The position numbers were made by a program, and so were the translations under genes. From an uncultured Clostridia bacterium (lineage in GTDB: Bacteria; Bacillota; Clostridia; TANB77; CAG-508): a DNA stretch of 34,247 nucleotides. The notes below the pieces were generated by a model. It did no database searches. It saw only the letters and a program-made list of their open reading frames with translations, and was not told the DNA's origin. The stretch covers positions 1 through 34,247 of the forward strand of contig CANQEX010000010.1 of NCBI GenBank assembly GCA_947596225.1. The letters are read 5' to 3'. The stretch's first letter is position 1, and every line of letters starts with the position of its first letter. This document shows positions 1 through 9,583 of the stretch, piece after piece.

Positions 1-2
1 CT

Positions 3-641
3 AGTTTTGAAAATATGAAAGCATTGTCAAATTCAACTGATAAAAATAGAGCTAGTATTCCATTTGATAAAGAAAGAACAGGTTTTGTAATGGGTGAAGG
101 TTCAGCTGTTGTTGTTTTAGAAGAATTAGAACATGCTAAAAAAAGAGGTGCTAAAATATATGCTGAAGTTATAGGGTATGGAACTACTTCAGATGCATAT
201 CATATTACTTCACCAGATCCAGAAGGAACTGGTGCTGCAAGAGCTATGGAAAGAGCTATAAATGATGCTGGAATTAAAGTAGAAGATGTTGATTATATAA
301 ATGCACATGGAACTTCAACACATTTAAATGATTCAACAGAAACAAAAGCTATAAAATTAGTATTTAAAGATAAAAGTAAAGATTTAATGATAAGTTCTAC
401 CAAAGGAAATACAGGACATTTATTAGGTGCAGCTGGTGCATTAGAAGCAATTATTTGTACAAAAGCAATTGAAGATGGAATTATTCCACCTACAATTAAT
501 TATAAAGTAAAAGATGAAGAATGTGATTTAAATATTGTTCCAAATAAACCTATAAAGAAAGATATAAAAATTGCAATGTCAAATTCTTTAGGGTTCGGTG
601 GACATAATGCAAGTATAATTTTAAGAAAATTTGAAGATTAG
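3..641 (+). CDS. fabF: 3-oxoacyl-ACP synthase II (KAS II), 5'-truncated by window edge
   Basis: Frame open from base 3 ([15 protein letters not shown]...); KAS motifs [12 protein letters not shown] and [19 protein letters not shown]-terminal [11 protein letters not shown]. Confidence 0.96.
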   Translation, partial: SFENMKALSNSTDKNRASIPFDKERTGFVMGEGSAVVVLEELEHAKKRGAKIYAEVIGYGTTSDAYHITSPDPEGTGAARAMERAINDAGIKVEDVDYINAHGTSTHLNDSTETKAIKLVFKDKSKDLMISSTKGNTGHLLGAAGALEAIICTKAIEDGIIPPTINYKVKDEECDLNIVPNKPIKKDIKIAMSNSLGFGGHNASIILRKFED

Positions 642-655
642 GAGGTATAAATAAA

Positions 656-1090
656 ATGGAGTATGAAAAAATTAAGCAATTAATGGAAGATATGGAAAAC
701 TCAAAATTAACTTTACTTGATATAGAATTTTCTGATGGATTTAAAATAAAAATGGAAAAGAAAAATGAAAATCAAGTTTTAGTTGGTGCACCTATTCAAA
801 ATATTACAAAAGCAGAAGTAAATAATAAAGATATTAAATCTGAAGAGACTAAAGAAGGTAATATTGTAAAATCTCCAATGATTGGAACTTTTTATATAAA
901 GCCATCTCCTGATAGTAAACCATATGTTGAAGTAGGTTCAGAAGTAAAAAAAGGAACAGTTCTTTGTATAATTGAAGCTATGAAATTAATGAATGAAATT
1001 GAATCAGAATATGAGGGAAAAATAGTTGAAATTTTTGTTAAAGATGGAGAAACTGTAGATTATGGAAAACCTTTATTTAGAATTGTATAA
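656..1090 (+). CDS. accB: Acetyl-CoA carboxylase biotin carboxyl carrier protein
   Basis: Biotinylation motif IIEAMKLMNEIE; RBS aggaggt upstream; operon context. Confidence 0.96.
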   Translation: MEYEKIKQLMEDMENSKLTLLDIEFSDGFKIKMEKKNENQVLVGAPIQNITKAEVNNKDIKSEETKEGNIVKSPMIGTFYIKPSPDSKPYVEVGSEVKKGTVLCIIEAMKLMNEIESEYEGKIVEIFVKDGETVDYGKPLFRIV

Positions 1091-1092
1091 AC

Positions 1093-1123
1093 ACAGAAAG
1101 CAGCATTAGCTGCTGCCTTCTGT
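1093..1123. terminator. Hairpin, 13-bp stem (1 mismatch) with loop TTAGC, between accB and a convergent minus-strand gene
   Basis: ACAGAAAGCAGCA-TTAGC-TGCTGCCTTCTGT; weak T-tract on either side, so terminator function is uncertain. Confidence 0.5.
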
Positions 1124-1435
1124 ATTTGATGGTTCGGTTGACACTGATTTATGCTGTATAGCAACTACCATTGATCTAAATACTTGTGTTTCTACGACTT
1201 CGTATATATCTAAATTTAATCCTAAATTTACCAGTATATTTTGTACTATATCTTTTGAAAAAGATATAGGATAATCACCAATAATTAATAATTCATTGGA
1301 GATAGAAACTGGTGTTTTGATATATACTGCGTATAGACTTAAAAGTATTTGGAGCTCAAAGGGATCAATCGTTGTGTCTATTAACCGTTTTGCTTTTTCG
1401 GTAAACAAGAGTTCACCAAGCATTTTTCTAATCAT
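1106..1435 (-). CDS. Hypothetical protein, about 109 aa (start chosen at the Met of MIRKMLGELL)
   Basis: Minus-strand ORF with RBS aaggaggg and sigma-A-like promoter TTTACT-N17-TATAAT; composition looks less AT-rich than neighbours; no family recognised. Confidence 0.65.
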   Translation of the reverse strand: MIRKMLGELLFTEKAKRLIDTTIDPFELQILLSLYAVYIKTPVSISNELLIIGDYPISFSKDIVQNILVNLGLNLDIYEVVETQVFRSMVVAIQHKSVSTEPSNTEGSS

Positions 1436-1468
1436 AAGGACCATCCCTCCTTGTTGTTAGTATTTTAA

Positions 1469-1497
1469 ATTATACTACACTTTTTTTTAAAAGTAAA
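1469..1497 (-). promoter_or_regulatory. Sigma-A-type promoter for the minus-strand hypothetical gene
   Basis: Reverse complement reads TTTACT (1492-1497), 17-nt spacer, TATAAT (1469-1474). Confidence 0.6.
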
Positions 1498-1517
1498 TAT
1501 AAAGATTGGAGAAAATT

Positions 1518-1940
1518 ATGTTAGATAAAAATAAAATAAAAGAAATTATACCACAAAGAGAACCATTTTTAATGATAGATGAAGTGGAAGAATATACACC
1601 TGGAGAAGGTTGTATTGCTTATAAAAATGTATCTGAAGATGAATGGTATTTTAAAGGACATTTTCCAGGAAATCCTATTATGCCAGGTGTTTTAATTACA
1701 GAAAGTTTAGCTCAAGCAGGTGCTGTTGCAATTCTTTCTATGGAAGAAAATAAAGGGAAAAATGCTTTATTTGGTGGTATTGATAAAATGAAATTTAAAA
1801 AAATGGTTGTACCTGGTGATAGATTAAAGCTTGAAGTAAAAATAATAAAAAGAAAAGGTCCTATTGGTATAGGTGAAGCTATAGCAACAGTAGATGGAAA
1901 AATTGCTGCAAAAGGTGAACTTACATTTGCTGTTGTTTAA
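1518..1940 (+). CDS. fabZ: 3-hydroxyacyl-ACP dehydratase FabZ
   Basis: [41 protein letters not shown] at 1518 preferred over the upstream TTG. Confidence 0.96.
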   Translation: MLDKNKIKEIIPQREPFLMIDEVEEYTPGEGCIAYKNVSEDEWYFKGHFPGNPIMPGVLITESLAQAGAVAILSMEENKGKNALFGGIDKMKFKKMVVPGDRLKLEVKIIKRKGPIGIGEAIATVDGKIAAKGELTFAVV

Positions 1941-1952
1941 AAGGAGGAAAAC

Positions 1953-3287
1953 ATGAATAAAATTTTAATAGCTAATCGTGGTGAAATTGCAGTTCGCATT
2001 ATTAGAGCATGTAAAGAAATGAACATAAAAACAGTAGCTGTATATTCAGAAGCTGATAAAGATGCTTTACATACTCGTTTAGCAGATGAAGCAATATGTA
2101 TTGGTCCAGCACCATCTAATAGAAGTTATTTAAATATTAAAAACATAATAGAAGCTGCATATATTACTAGAGCAGATAGTATTCATCCAGGTTTTGGATT
2201 TTTGTCTGAAAATTCACAGTTTGCTAGTATTTGCAAAGAATCTAATATAAAATTTATTGGACCTACAAGTGAAGTAATAGATTTATTAGGAAATAAATCT
2301 AATTCAAAAGAGATGATGAAAAAAGCTGGAGTTCCTGTAATTCCCGGATCAGATGGAAGTGTAAAAAACATAGATGATGCTTTAAAAATTGCTGAAAAAA
2401 TAGGTTATCCAGTAATGTTAAAAGCATCTGCTGGTGGTGGAGGAAAAGGAATTAGAATTATAAATAATTTTGAAGAACTTGAAGCAAACTTTAATTTAGT
2501 AAAACAAGAGGCAAAAAATGCTTTTAATGATGATGAAATATATATTGAAAAATTTATAAAAAATCCTAGACATGTAGAAATTCAAATATTAGCAGATGAA
2601 TATGGTAATGTTATTCATCTTGGAGAAAGAGATTGTTCAATTCAAAGAAAACATCAGAAAGTTATAGAAGAAACACCATCAACAGCTATTGATGATAGGT
2701 TAAGAAATAAAATGGGTGAATCAGCAGTAAGAGCTGCAAAAACTGCAGGATATACCAGTTGCGGAACTGTAGAGTTTTTAGTAGATAGTGATAAGAATTA
2801 CTATTTTATGGAAATGAATACAAGAATACAAGTAGAACATCCAATTACAGAAATGAGAACTGGAATTGATATTGTTAAAGAACAAATTAAAATAGCAGCT
2901 GGTGAAAAATTAAAATTCAAACAAAAAGACATAATTTTTAAAGGTCATTCAATAGAATGTAGAATAAATGCAGAAAATCCTAGTAAAAATTTTGCACCAT
3001 GTCCTGGAAAAATTACTGGATTAAATTTACCAGGTGGAAATGGTGTAAGAATAGACTCTGCAATTTATGATGGATATACTATACCACCTTATTATGATTC
3101 AATGATTGCAAAAATAATTGTTTTTGGTAATAATAGAAATGAAGCTATTGCTAAAATGAAAAGAGCTTTAGAAGAACTAGTAATAGATGGTATAGAAACA
3201 AATAGAGATTTCTTATTTGATATTATAAGAAATCCAGATTTTATTAGAGGTAATTTTGATACATCTTTTATAGATAAAAATATGTAA
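1953..3287 (+). CDS. accC: Acetyl-CoA carboxylase biotin carboxylase subunit
   Basis: [48 protein letters not shown]. Confidence 0.97.
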   Translation: MNKILIANRGEIAVRIIRACKEMNIKTVAVYSEADKDALHTRLADEAICIGPAPSNRSYLNIKNIIEAAYITRADSIHPGFGFLSENSQFASICKESNIKFIGPTSEVIDLLGNKSNSKEMMKKAGVPVIPGSDGSVKNIDDALKIAEKIGYPVMLKASAGGGGKGIRIINNFEELEANFNLVKQEAKNAFNDDEIYIEKFIKNPRHVEIQILADEYGNVIHLGERDCSIQRKHQKVIEETPSTAIDDRLRNKMGESAVRAAKTAGYTSCGTVEFLVDSDKNYYFMEMNTRIQVEHPITEMRTGIDIVKEQIKIAAGEKLKFKQKDIIFKGHSIECRINAENPSKNFAPCPGKITGLNLPGGNGVRIDSAIYDGYTIPPYYDSMIAKIIVFGNNRNEAIAKMKRALEELVIDGIETNRDFLFDIIRNPDFIRGNFDTSFIDKNM

Positions 3288-3311
3288 TTCAAAAATTGGG
3301 AGTGATAATGA

Positions 3312-4148
3312 ATGATTGTAGATAAAATAAAAAAGAGAGCACCATCTGCTAAAAATAAACCAAGTAATATTGATATTCCTGTTGGAAAATGGATTAAGTG
3401 TGATGAATGTGGTGAGATTATTTATATTGAAACACTTAATAAAAATTTGAATATTTGTCCAAACTGTGGTCATTATTTTAGAATGCATATAAATAGAAGG
3501 CTAGAACAAATTATTGATAAAGGAACATTTGAAAGTTTTGATTTAAAACTAGAAACTAGTAATCCATTAAATATGGAAGAATATACTAAAAAATTAAAAG
3601 CATTAAGAGAAAAAACAGGTCTTGAAGAAGCTGTAGAATGTGGGACTGGTAAGATTAATGGAGAAAATGTTGTAATATGTATTATGGATAGTGGTTTTTT
3701 AATGGGAAGTATGGGAGTTGTAGTTGGAGAAAAAATAACATATGCAATAGAACAAGCAATAGAAAAAAAGTTTCCACTTATAATATTTTCTGTTTCTGGT
3801 GGAGCAAGAATGCAAGAAGGTATAATTTCTTTAATGCAGATGGCAAAAACAACTTCTGCACTTACAAAACTTGATAAAGCTGGAATTTTATATATTTCTG
3901 TTTTAACAGATCCTACTTATGGAGGAGTAACTGCTTCTTTTGCAAGTTTAGGTGATATTATTTTAGCAGAACCTAAAGCAATGATAGGATTTGCTGGTCA
4001 AAGAGTAATTGAACAAACTATTGGTGAGTCTCTTCCAGAAGGTTTTCAAACAGCTGAATTCCTTTTAGAACATGGTTTTATTGATAAAATAGTTGAAAGA
4101 AAAGATTTAAAAAATACTTTATATAAATTAATACAATATCATAAATAA
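3312..4148 (+). CDS. accD: Acetyl-CoA carboxylase carboxyltransferase subunit beta
   Basis: Zinc ribbon CDECGE...[29 protein letters not shown]; operon position. Confidence 0.96.
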   Translation: MIVDKIKKRAPSAKNKPSNIDIPVGKWIKCDECGEIIYIETLNKNLNICPNCGHYFRMHINRRLEQIIDKGTFESFDLKLETSNPLNMEEYTKKLKALREKTGLEEAVECGTGKINGENVVICIMDSGFLMGSMGVVVGEKITYAIEQAIEKKFPLIIFSVSGGARMQEGIISLMQMAKTTSALTKLDKAGILYISVLTDPTYGGVTASFASLGDIILAEPKAMIGFAGQRVIEQTIGESLPEGFQTAEFLLEHGFIDKIVERKDLKNTLYKLIQYHK

Positions 4149-4161
4149 AGAAGGTGAATAA

Positions 4162-4969
4162 ATGTCAAATAAAAAAATATCTGCATGGGACAGAGTTGAA
4201 ATTGCAAGAAATCCTAAAAGAAAAACTTCAATAGAATATATTGAAAAAATTTTTGATGAGTTTTTGGAATTGCATGGTGATAGAAGTTTTAAAGATGATA
4301 AAGCTATTATCTGTGGTCTTGGTAAAATTAAAAATCAAAATTTTACTATAATAGCAGAACAAAAAGGAAGAACTACAAAGGAAAATATAGAAAGAAATTT
4401 TGGAATGCCAAATCCTGAAAGTTATAGAAAAGCAATAAGATTTATGAATCAAGCAGAAAAATTTAAAAGACCAGTAATTACTTTTATAGATACAAAAGGT
4501 GCATATCCAGGGATTGGTGCTGAAGAAAGAGGTCAGCGGAGAAGCTATTGCTAAATCAATGTTTGAAATGGCAAAATTAGAAGTTCCTATAATTTGTATA
4601 GTTATTGGAGAAGGTTCAAGTGGTGGAGCATTAGCTATTGGAGTTGGTAATAAAGTTTTTATGCTTGAAAATGCAATTTATTCTATTCTTTCACCAGAAG
4701 GTTATAGTAGTATTTTATGGAAAGATCCTTCTCGAATAAAAGAGGCTGCTGAGAAAATGAAATTAACTGCTAAAGACTTATATGATTTAAAAGTTATTGA
4801 TAAAATAATTAAAGAACCAGATGATGAGGATGCTTTTAACAAAATTTGTAAAAATTTAAGAAAAGAAATAGTATCTTCTATTTCAGAAATGAAAGAGATG
4901 TCTAAAGATGAGATTGTAGAACATAGATATCAGAAATTTAGAAATATGGGAGAATTTATAAAAATTTAA
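4162..4969 (+). pseudogene. accA: Acetyl-CoA carboxylase carboxyltransferase subunit alpha, interrupted by a +1-nt frameshift
   Basis: ORF 4162-4554 ends ...GAYPGIGAEERGQ then shifts; ORF 4499-4969 continues GEAIAKSMFEMAKLEVP. Removing one base at about 4537 restores ...EERGQGEAIAKS... Confidence 0.93.
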
Positions 4970-4983
4970 TATAGGAGGAGATT

Positions 4984-5757
4984 ATGTTATTAGAAGGGAA
5001 AAAAATATTAATAATGGGAATAAGAAATAAGTGGAGTATTGCTTTTGGAATTGCTAAATCTGCTTATGAGAATGGAGCAAAACTTATATTTACATATATG
5101 GGAGAAGAAAATAAAGAAAAAATTGAAGAATTAACAAAAGATTTTAAAGGAAGCAAAGCATATGTTTTAGATGGAGCTTCTGAAGATGATTTAGTTAAAA
5201 ATGTTTTTACTAAAATTAAAGAGGAAAATGGAAAAATAGATGGAATAGTTCATGCTATTGCTCATGCAAATACCGAAGATTTACATAATGATTTTATTTA
5301 TACTAGTAAAGAAGGCTTTTCACATGCAAATGATGTTAGTGCATATTCATTTGTTTTAACAGCTAGAATGGCAAAGGAATTAGATATGCTTAATGAAAAT
5401 GCAAGTTTAGTAACACTAACATATCATGGTTCAACAAAAGTTTTAGAAGGATATAATGTTATGGGAGTAGCCAAAGCTGCATTAGAAGCAAGTGTAAGAT
5501 ATTTAGCTGAAAATTTGGGTAAAGAGCAGATGAGAGTAAATGCAATTTCTGCTGGTCCTATAAAAACTTTATCAGCTAAAGGAATTAAAGAGTTTTCTTC
5601 AATTTTAACAGTTGTGGAGGAAAAATCTCCATTACATAGAAATGTAACAACAGAACAAGTTGGAAATGTAGCAACATTTTTATTAAGTAATATGTCAGAT
5701 GCTATTACAGGTCAAGTAATATATGCCGATAGTGGATATAACATTATGGGAGTATAA
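4984..5757 (+). CDS. fabI: Enoyl-ACP reductase (NADH), FabI family
   Basis: SDR fold: KILIMGIRNKWSIAFGIAKSAYENGAKLIFTYMGE; YNVMGVAKAALEASVRYLA; ADSGYNIMG; end of FASII operon. Confidence 0.93.
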   Translation: MLLEGKKILIMGIRNKWSIAFGIAKSAYENGAKLIFTYMGEENKEKIEELTKDFKGSKAYVLDGASEDDLVKNVFTKIKEENGKIDGIVHAIAHANTEDLHNDFIYTSKEGFSHANDVSAYSFVLTARMAKELDMLNENASLVTLTYHGSTKVLEGYNVMGVAKAALEASVRYLAENLGKEQMRVNAISAGPIKTLSAKGIKEFSSILTVVEEKSPLHRNVTTEQVGNVATFLLSNMSDAITGQVIYADSGYNIMGV

Positions 5758-5776
5758 TAAAAAATATAAAAATTTT

Positions 5777-5803
5777 TGAAACCAAAACCCATTTTACTTT
5801 GTA
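5777..5803 (+). promoter_or_regulatory. Candidate ECF-type (autoregulatory) promoter
   Basis: TGAAAC (5777-5782), 17-nt spacer, TGTA (5800-5803), just upstream of an ECF sigma gene; resembles TGAAAC-N16/17-CGTA. Confidence 0.35.
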
Positions 5804-5827
5804 TTAATAGTAAAGGGAGGAAAAGTT

Positions 5828-6304
5828 ATGCAAAAAGAAACATATGTAGAAGAAAAAATACAAAAATATTCAGATATGATTTACAGAATTGCACTTACAA
5901 GATGTGGAACAATAGAAAATGCAGAAGATGTATTTCAAGAGGTTTTCTTAAAGTATAGCGAAAAAACACCAAAATTTGAAAATGCTGAACATGAAAAAGC
6001 TTGGTTTATTAGAGTTGCAATTAATTTAAGTAAGAATGTAAAGAAATCTGCTTGGAATAAAAAAATTGTTAGGTTAAATGAAAATTTAGAGTTTAATTCA
6101 AAACAAGAATATGATGTATTTTCTGCTGTTTGCGAACTACCTCAAAACTATAGAACTGTAGTTTATTTATTATACTATGAAGGATACAAAGTAAGAGAAA
6201 TTTCAAAATTGATGAATAGAAGAGAAGGAACAATAAAAATATGGCTTTATAGGGCGAGAGAGATTTTGAAAGAAAAATTGGAAGGAGGTTTTGAAGATGA
6301 ATAA
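5828..6304 (+). CDS. ECF-type RNA polymerase sigma factor
   Basis: Region 2 (CGTIENAEDVFQEVFLKYSE...AWFIRVAINLSKN) and region 4 (LPQNYRTVVYLLYYEGYKVREISKLMNRREGTIKIWLYRARE); RBS gggagga. Confidence 0.93.
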   Translation: MQKETYVEEKIQKYSDMIYRIALTRCGTIENAEDVFQEVFLKYSEKTPKFENAEHEKAWFIRVAINLSKNVKKSAWNKKIVRLNENLEFNSKQEYDVFSAVCELPQNYRTVVYLLYYEGYKVREISKLMNRREGTIKIWLYRAREILKEKLEGGFEDE

Positions 6305-8246
6305 GGATAATTACAAAAATGCAATAGACCAAATCCATGCAAGTGAAGAATTAAAGCAAAAAACATTTGAAAAAATTCAAAATAATAAAAGAAAATATAA
6401 TTATGTTAAATATTTAGTGGCTTGTACAGCAATATTTGTAATAGCTTTTTCTGTTAGATTAGTATATTTAAATAAAAATACAGAGAATATAGAAAATGAA
6501 GAACCTAATATAGAAATAGCAACAATGAATATAGAAGAATTACCTCATTTTAAAAACATAGATGAATTAAAAGATGTTCTTAAAGAAAATGGATATGGTG
6601 GAGCAAGATATGAAGAAACAACAAAAGGTATGTTATCAGATGTTATATCAAATGCAGATAGTGCTGTTCAAGAAAAACTAGAAGATATTAATTATTCAAC
6701 TACAAATGTACAAGTAGATAATGTTGATGAAGCAGATATCGTAAAAACAGATGGAGAATATATTTACTACATAACAAATAATAAAATTTATATAGTAGAT
6801 CGAAATTTAGAAATTGTATCTAAAATTTATATTAAAAATAATAATGAATATTTTTCTCCATTTGAATTATATATAAATAAAAATAAACTTATAGTTCTTG
6901 GAAATTATTTTTCATATCAAGAAAAAACTTACAGTGAAAGTGAAGATGAAGTTTTAAAGGATAGAGCAAGTGTAACTTCAATAAATTTAGCAAAAGTATA
7001 TGTATATGACATAACTGAAAAAAATTCTCCTAAACTTAAAAGAGAAGTTTCATTAGATGGAAATTATATTAATTCAAGAATGATAGGTGAGAATATATAT
7101 TTTGTTAGTAGAAAATATCCACACTATTATGAAGATACCAAAGATCAAGAAATATTGCCAGTTGTAAAAGATTCTTTAGCAAATGAATCAAAAACTATTG
7201 ATTGTACAGATATAATATATTTCAAAAACTCTAAAAATTATTGCTACATGTTAGTTGGTAGCTTTAATATAAATGATGAGAAAGAAGTAAATGTTCAAAC
7301 TTTTTTTGGTGCAAGTGATAATATGTATGTAAGTCAGAAAAATTTATATCTTACAGAAACAGAATATGGTATAGGATTTAGTTATATAGATAGTAAAACT
7401 ACTATTTACAAATTTAATCTTAACGATTCTATGTTAAATTTACAGTGTAAAGGAGAAGTTAATGGATATTTAAAAAATCAGTTTTCAATGGATGAATATG
7501 AAGGCAATTTAAGATTAGCAACAACAATTACTTTAGATGAAGAAAATGATATTACTGCAAACAATTTATATATTTTAAATGAGAATTTAGAAGAAATTGG
7601 TAAAATAGAAAATTTAGCAAAAGAAGAAAAAATTTATTCTGTAAGATTTATAGGAAAGATAGGCTATATTGTAACATTTAAACAAATAGATCCTTTATTT
7701 GTTATAGATTTATCAAATCCGAAAGAGCCAGTAGTTAAAGGTGAACTAAAAATACCGGGATATAGCTCATATTTACATCCTTATGATGAAACACATATTA
7801 TTGGAATAGGAAATAATGTTAAAGATAATGGACATGGTGGAGTAACAAATTCTAATATGAAAATGTCTATGTTTGATGTATCTGATTTAGAAAATCCAAA
7901 AGAAATATTTAATGTAGATATTGGAAATTCATATGCTGATTCTTCAATAAGTTATAACCATAAAGCCTTGTTTTATAATAAATCAAAAAATTTAATAGGA
8001 TTTCCTGTTGATCTTAGAGAACGTAAAGCTAAAGATGATAGAAATGGTTTTGTAGTTTTTAAAATAGATTTAGAGAAAAATGAATTTGAAAAATATGGGG
8101 AAATTTTGCAAGAAATTGATTATAAAACAAATATAGACAGAGCAATTTATATTGAAGATACATTATATACTTTAGCTGATTACAAAATAGTATCATATAA
8201 TTTAACTTCTTTTGAAAAAATAAAAGAATTGAATTTGGAAGATTAA
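6297..8246 (+). CDS. Membrane protein: anti-sigma-like N-terminus plus extracytoplasmic beta-propeller domain
   Basis: Overlaps the sigma gene stop; N-terminal IHASEELKQKTFEKI then one TM helix; long domain with VDEADIVKTDGEYIYYITNNKIYIVD typical of the secreted beta-propeller family (PF09826-like). Confidence 0.8.
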   Translation: MNKDNYKNAIDQIHASEELKQKTFEKIQNNKRKYNYVKYLVACTAIFVIAFSVRLVYLNKNTENIENEEPNIEIATMNIEELPHFKNIDELKDVLKENGYGGARYEETTKGMLSDVISNADSAVQEKLEDINYSTTNVQVDNVDEADIVKTDGEYIYYITNNKIYIVDRNLEIVSKIYIKNNNEYFSPFELYINKNKLIVLGNYFSYQEKTYSESEDEVLKDRASVTSINLAKVYVYDITEKNSPKLKREVSLDGNYINSRMIGENIYFVSRKYPHYYEDTKDQEILPVVKDSLANESKTIDCTDIIYFKNSKNYCYMLVGSFNINDEKEVNVQTFFGASDNMYVSQKNLYLTETEYGIGFSYIDSKTTIYKFNLNDSMLNLQCKGEVNGYLKNQFSMDEYEGNLRLATTITLDEENDITANNLYILNENLEEIGKIENLAKEEKIYSVRFIGKIGYIVTFKQIDPLFVIDLSNPKEPVVKGELKIPGYSSYLHPYDETHIIGIGNNVKDNGHGGVTNSNMKMSMFDVSDLENPKEIFNVDIGNSYADSSISYNHKALFYNKSKNLIGFPVDLRERKAKDDRNGFVVFKIDLEKNEFEKYGEILQEIDYKTNIDRAIYIEDTLYTLADYKIVSYNLTSFEKIKELNLED

Positions 8247-8252
8247 TACTTA

Positions 8253-8280
8253 TTGACATAAGGCATTCGAATGGTATAAT
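8253..8280 (+). promoter_or_regulatory. Near-consensus sigma-A promoter with extended -10
   Basis: TTGACA (8253-8258), 16-nt spacer, TGgTATAAT (-10 at 8275-8280). Confidence 0.75.
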
Positions 8281-8302
8281 TAATTGCAGAAGGGAAAAGT
8301 AA

Positions 8303-9100
8303 ATGAGTGTTTTGATAACTATATTTTTAGGTATATTAATAGTAAGACTTATAGTAAAAGATTCAAATTTTACATCTAAACCAAATTTTATATTTAAAAT
8401 GTTAGATACATTAGCAGAATCTAAAGATAAAATATATTTTTCAATAAACAAAGAATGTGTTGTTAAAGAGGTATATGGTGAGCTTGTAATTACTATTGAT
8501 GCAATTAATTATTTTATTAAGGAAAAAAATGGAAAAACATTAGCTGAAGGTGATATTGTAAAAATATCTAAAGATAATTTAAAACGAGAAAAAATAAGTG
8601 AGTCTACTCCTATAATTGTAGAAAAATTAAAGAAAAAAAATTATATATTTAGGCAAAAATTAAAAATTACTTCTAAAAAAATAATAGAAAAGTTGTCATT
8701 AATATTTATAACTCTAATGGTAGTAGGAATTTTAATACTTGGAATATATTTTCAATTTAAAGCAGACGATTTTTTTAAAACAGCAATAAAAACTACTGCT
8801 ATAATAACAGATATCAAAAGTGATTATACTGGAAGTGATACATCTTATTATGTTTATATTGATTACACAGTTGATGGAACTCTGTACCATAGTAAGTATG
8901 AGGAATATTATACTGGTATGAGTATTGGGCAAGAAGTAGAAATATATTATAATCCAGATAATCCATATGAAAATAAATGCAAAACTTCAAAATATGATGG
9001 ATATATTATGATTTTATTCATTACTTTATGGGTTCTCGTTATATTTTATATTCAAAAGCGTGCTAAAGCTAATGATGACAATAATGATGATAATGATTAA
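8303..9100 (+). CDS. DUF3592-like membrane protein
   Basis: Two TM segments flanking TTAIITDIKSDYTGSDTSYYVYIDYTVDGTLYHSKYEEYYTGMSIGQEVEIYYNPDNPYENK, typical of DUF3592. Confidence 0.75.
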   Translation: MSVLITIFLGILIVRLIVKDSNFTSKPNFIFKMLDTLAESKDKIYFSINKECVVKEVYGELVITIDAINYFIKEKNGKTLAEGDIVKISKDNLKREKISESTPIIVEKLKKKNYIFRQKLKITSKKIIEKLSLIFITLMVVGILILGIYFQFKADDFFKTAIKTTAIITDIKSDYTGSDTSYYVYIDYTVDGTLYHSKYEEYYTGMSIGQEVEIYYNPDNPYENKCKTSKYDGYIMILFITLWVLVIFYIQKRAKANDDNNDDND

Positions 9101-9189
9101 ATCCAGTAATAGCAAAGGGTTCATCCTAGCAACAATTTAGTAAAAATAAAATTTTCACATATTTAAAAGATGAATTGTAAAAAATATAA

Positions 9190-9426
9190 ATACAAAAAGT
9201 AATAGTAGAAAAAGAACAATCGGGACAAATAAAAGCTGAATATGGAAAAGCTATTTTACTAAATGTATCGAAAAGATTATCAAAAGAAATTGGAAAAGGA
9301 TTTTCAAAAAGCAATTTATTTAATATGAGAAAATTCTATCTAATGTATTCCAAAATTCCAGACACGTCTGGAATTTTTATAAATATTTTTTTATGGAAAT
9401 TTTTTATCTATAACATTAAAATATAA
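9190..9426 (+). pseudogene. Truncated remnant of a YhcG/DUF1016-type PD-(D/E)XK nuclease family gene (N-terminal domain fragment)
   Basis: Frame from 9199: IVEKEQSGQIKAEYGKAILLNVSKRLSKEIGKGFSKSNLFNMRKFYLMYSKI; no start codon; homology ends near 9350. Confidence 0.75.
9352..9377. terminator. 12-bp inverted repeat, possible bidirectional terminator
   Basis: AAAATTCCAGAC-AC-GTCTGGAATTTT followed by T-rich sequence. Confidence 0.65.
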
Positions 9427-9518
9427 AATTTTCCCATTCTTTTTATTAAGTAAAATGAAAATTGTTCAGAATATGTATAAAATAATAGTGATAGTTTATA
9501 AATATAATTGATATTTTA

Positions 9519-9549
9519 ACTGCTAACAATTTTGTTAGCAGTATTTTTT
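9519..9549 (+). terminator. Intrinsic terminator/attenuator-like hairpin upstream of the ABC operon
   Basis: ACTGCTAACAA-TT-TTGTTAGCAGT followed by ATTTTTTT, about 35 nt before the RBS at 9572. Confidence 0.65.
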
Positions 9550-9583
9550 TATGTTACATAAAATATAGTAAAGGAGGTAAAAA

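Noticed and set aside
2183-2371. Antisense ORF in accC (and similar antisense ORFs at 3092, 3213, 4228, 6093, 8059, 8732, 10117, 11666, 17546, 18178, 18693, 22206, 25249, 27599, 29549, 32566)
   Set aside because: They mirror well-supported genes, have low-complexity composition and no supported promoter/RBS; expected by chance in AT-rich coding DNA.
4530-4545. Programmed ribosomal frameshift in accA
   Set aside because: No slippery heptamer or downstream structure evident; an indel is the simpler explanation.
5776-5958. 60-aa plus-strand ORF
   Set aside because: Overlaps the ECF sigma gene start in another frame, with no RBS.
9126-9314. 62-aa minus-strand ORF
   Set aside because: Antisense to the DUF1016 remnant, whose plus-strand translation matches a known family.
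9380-9583. TPP riboswitch upstream of the ThiY-like transporter
   Set aside because: No CTGAGA or other conserved TPP core motif seen.
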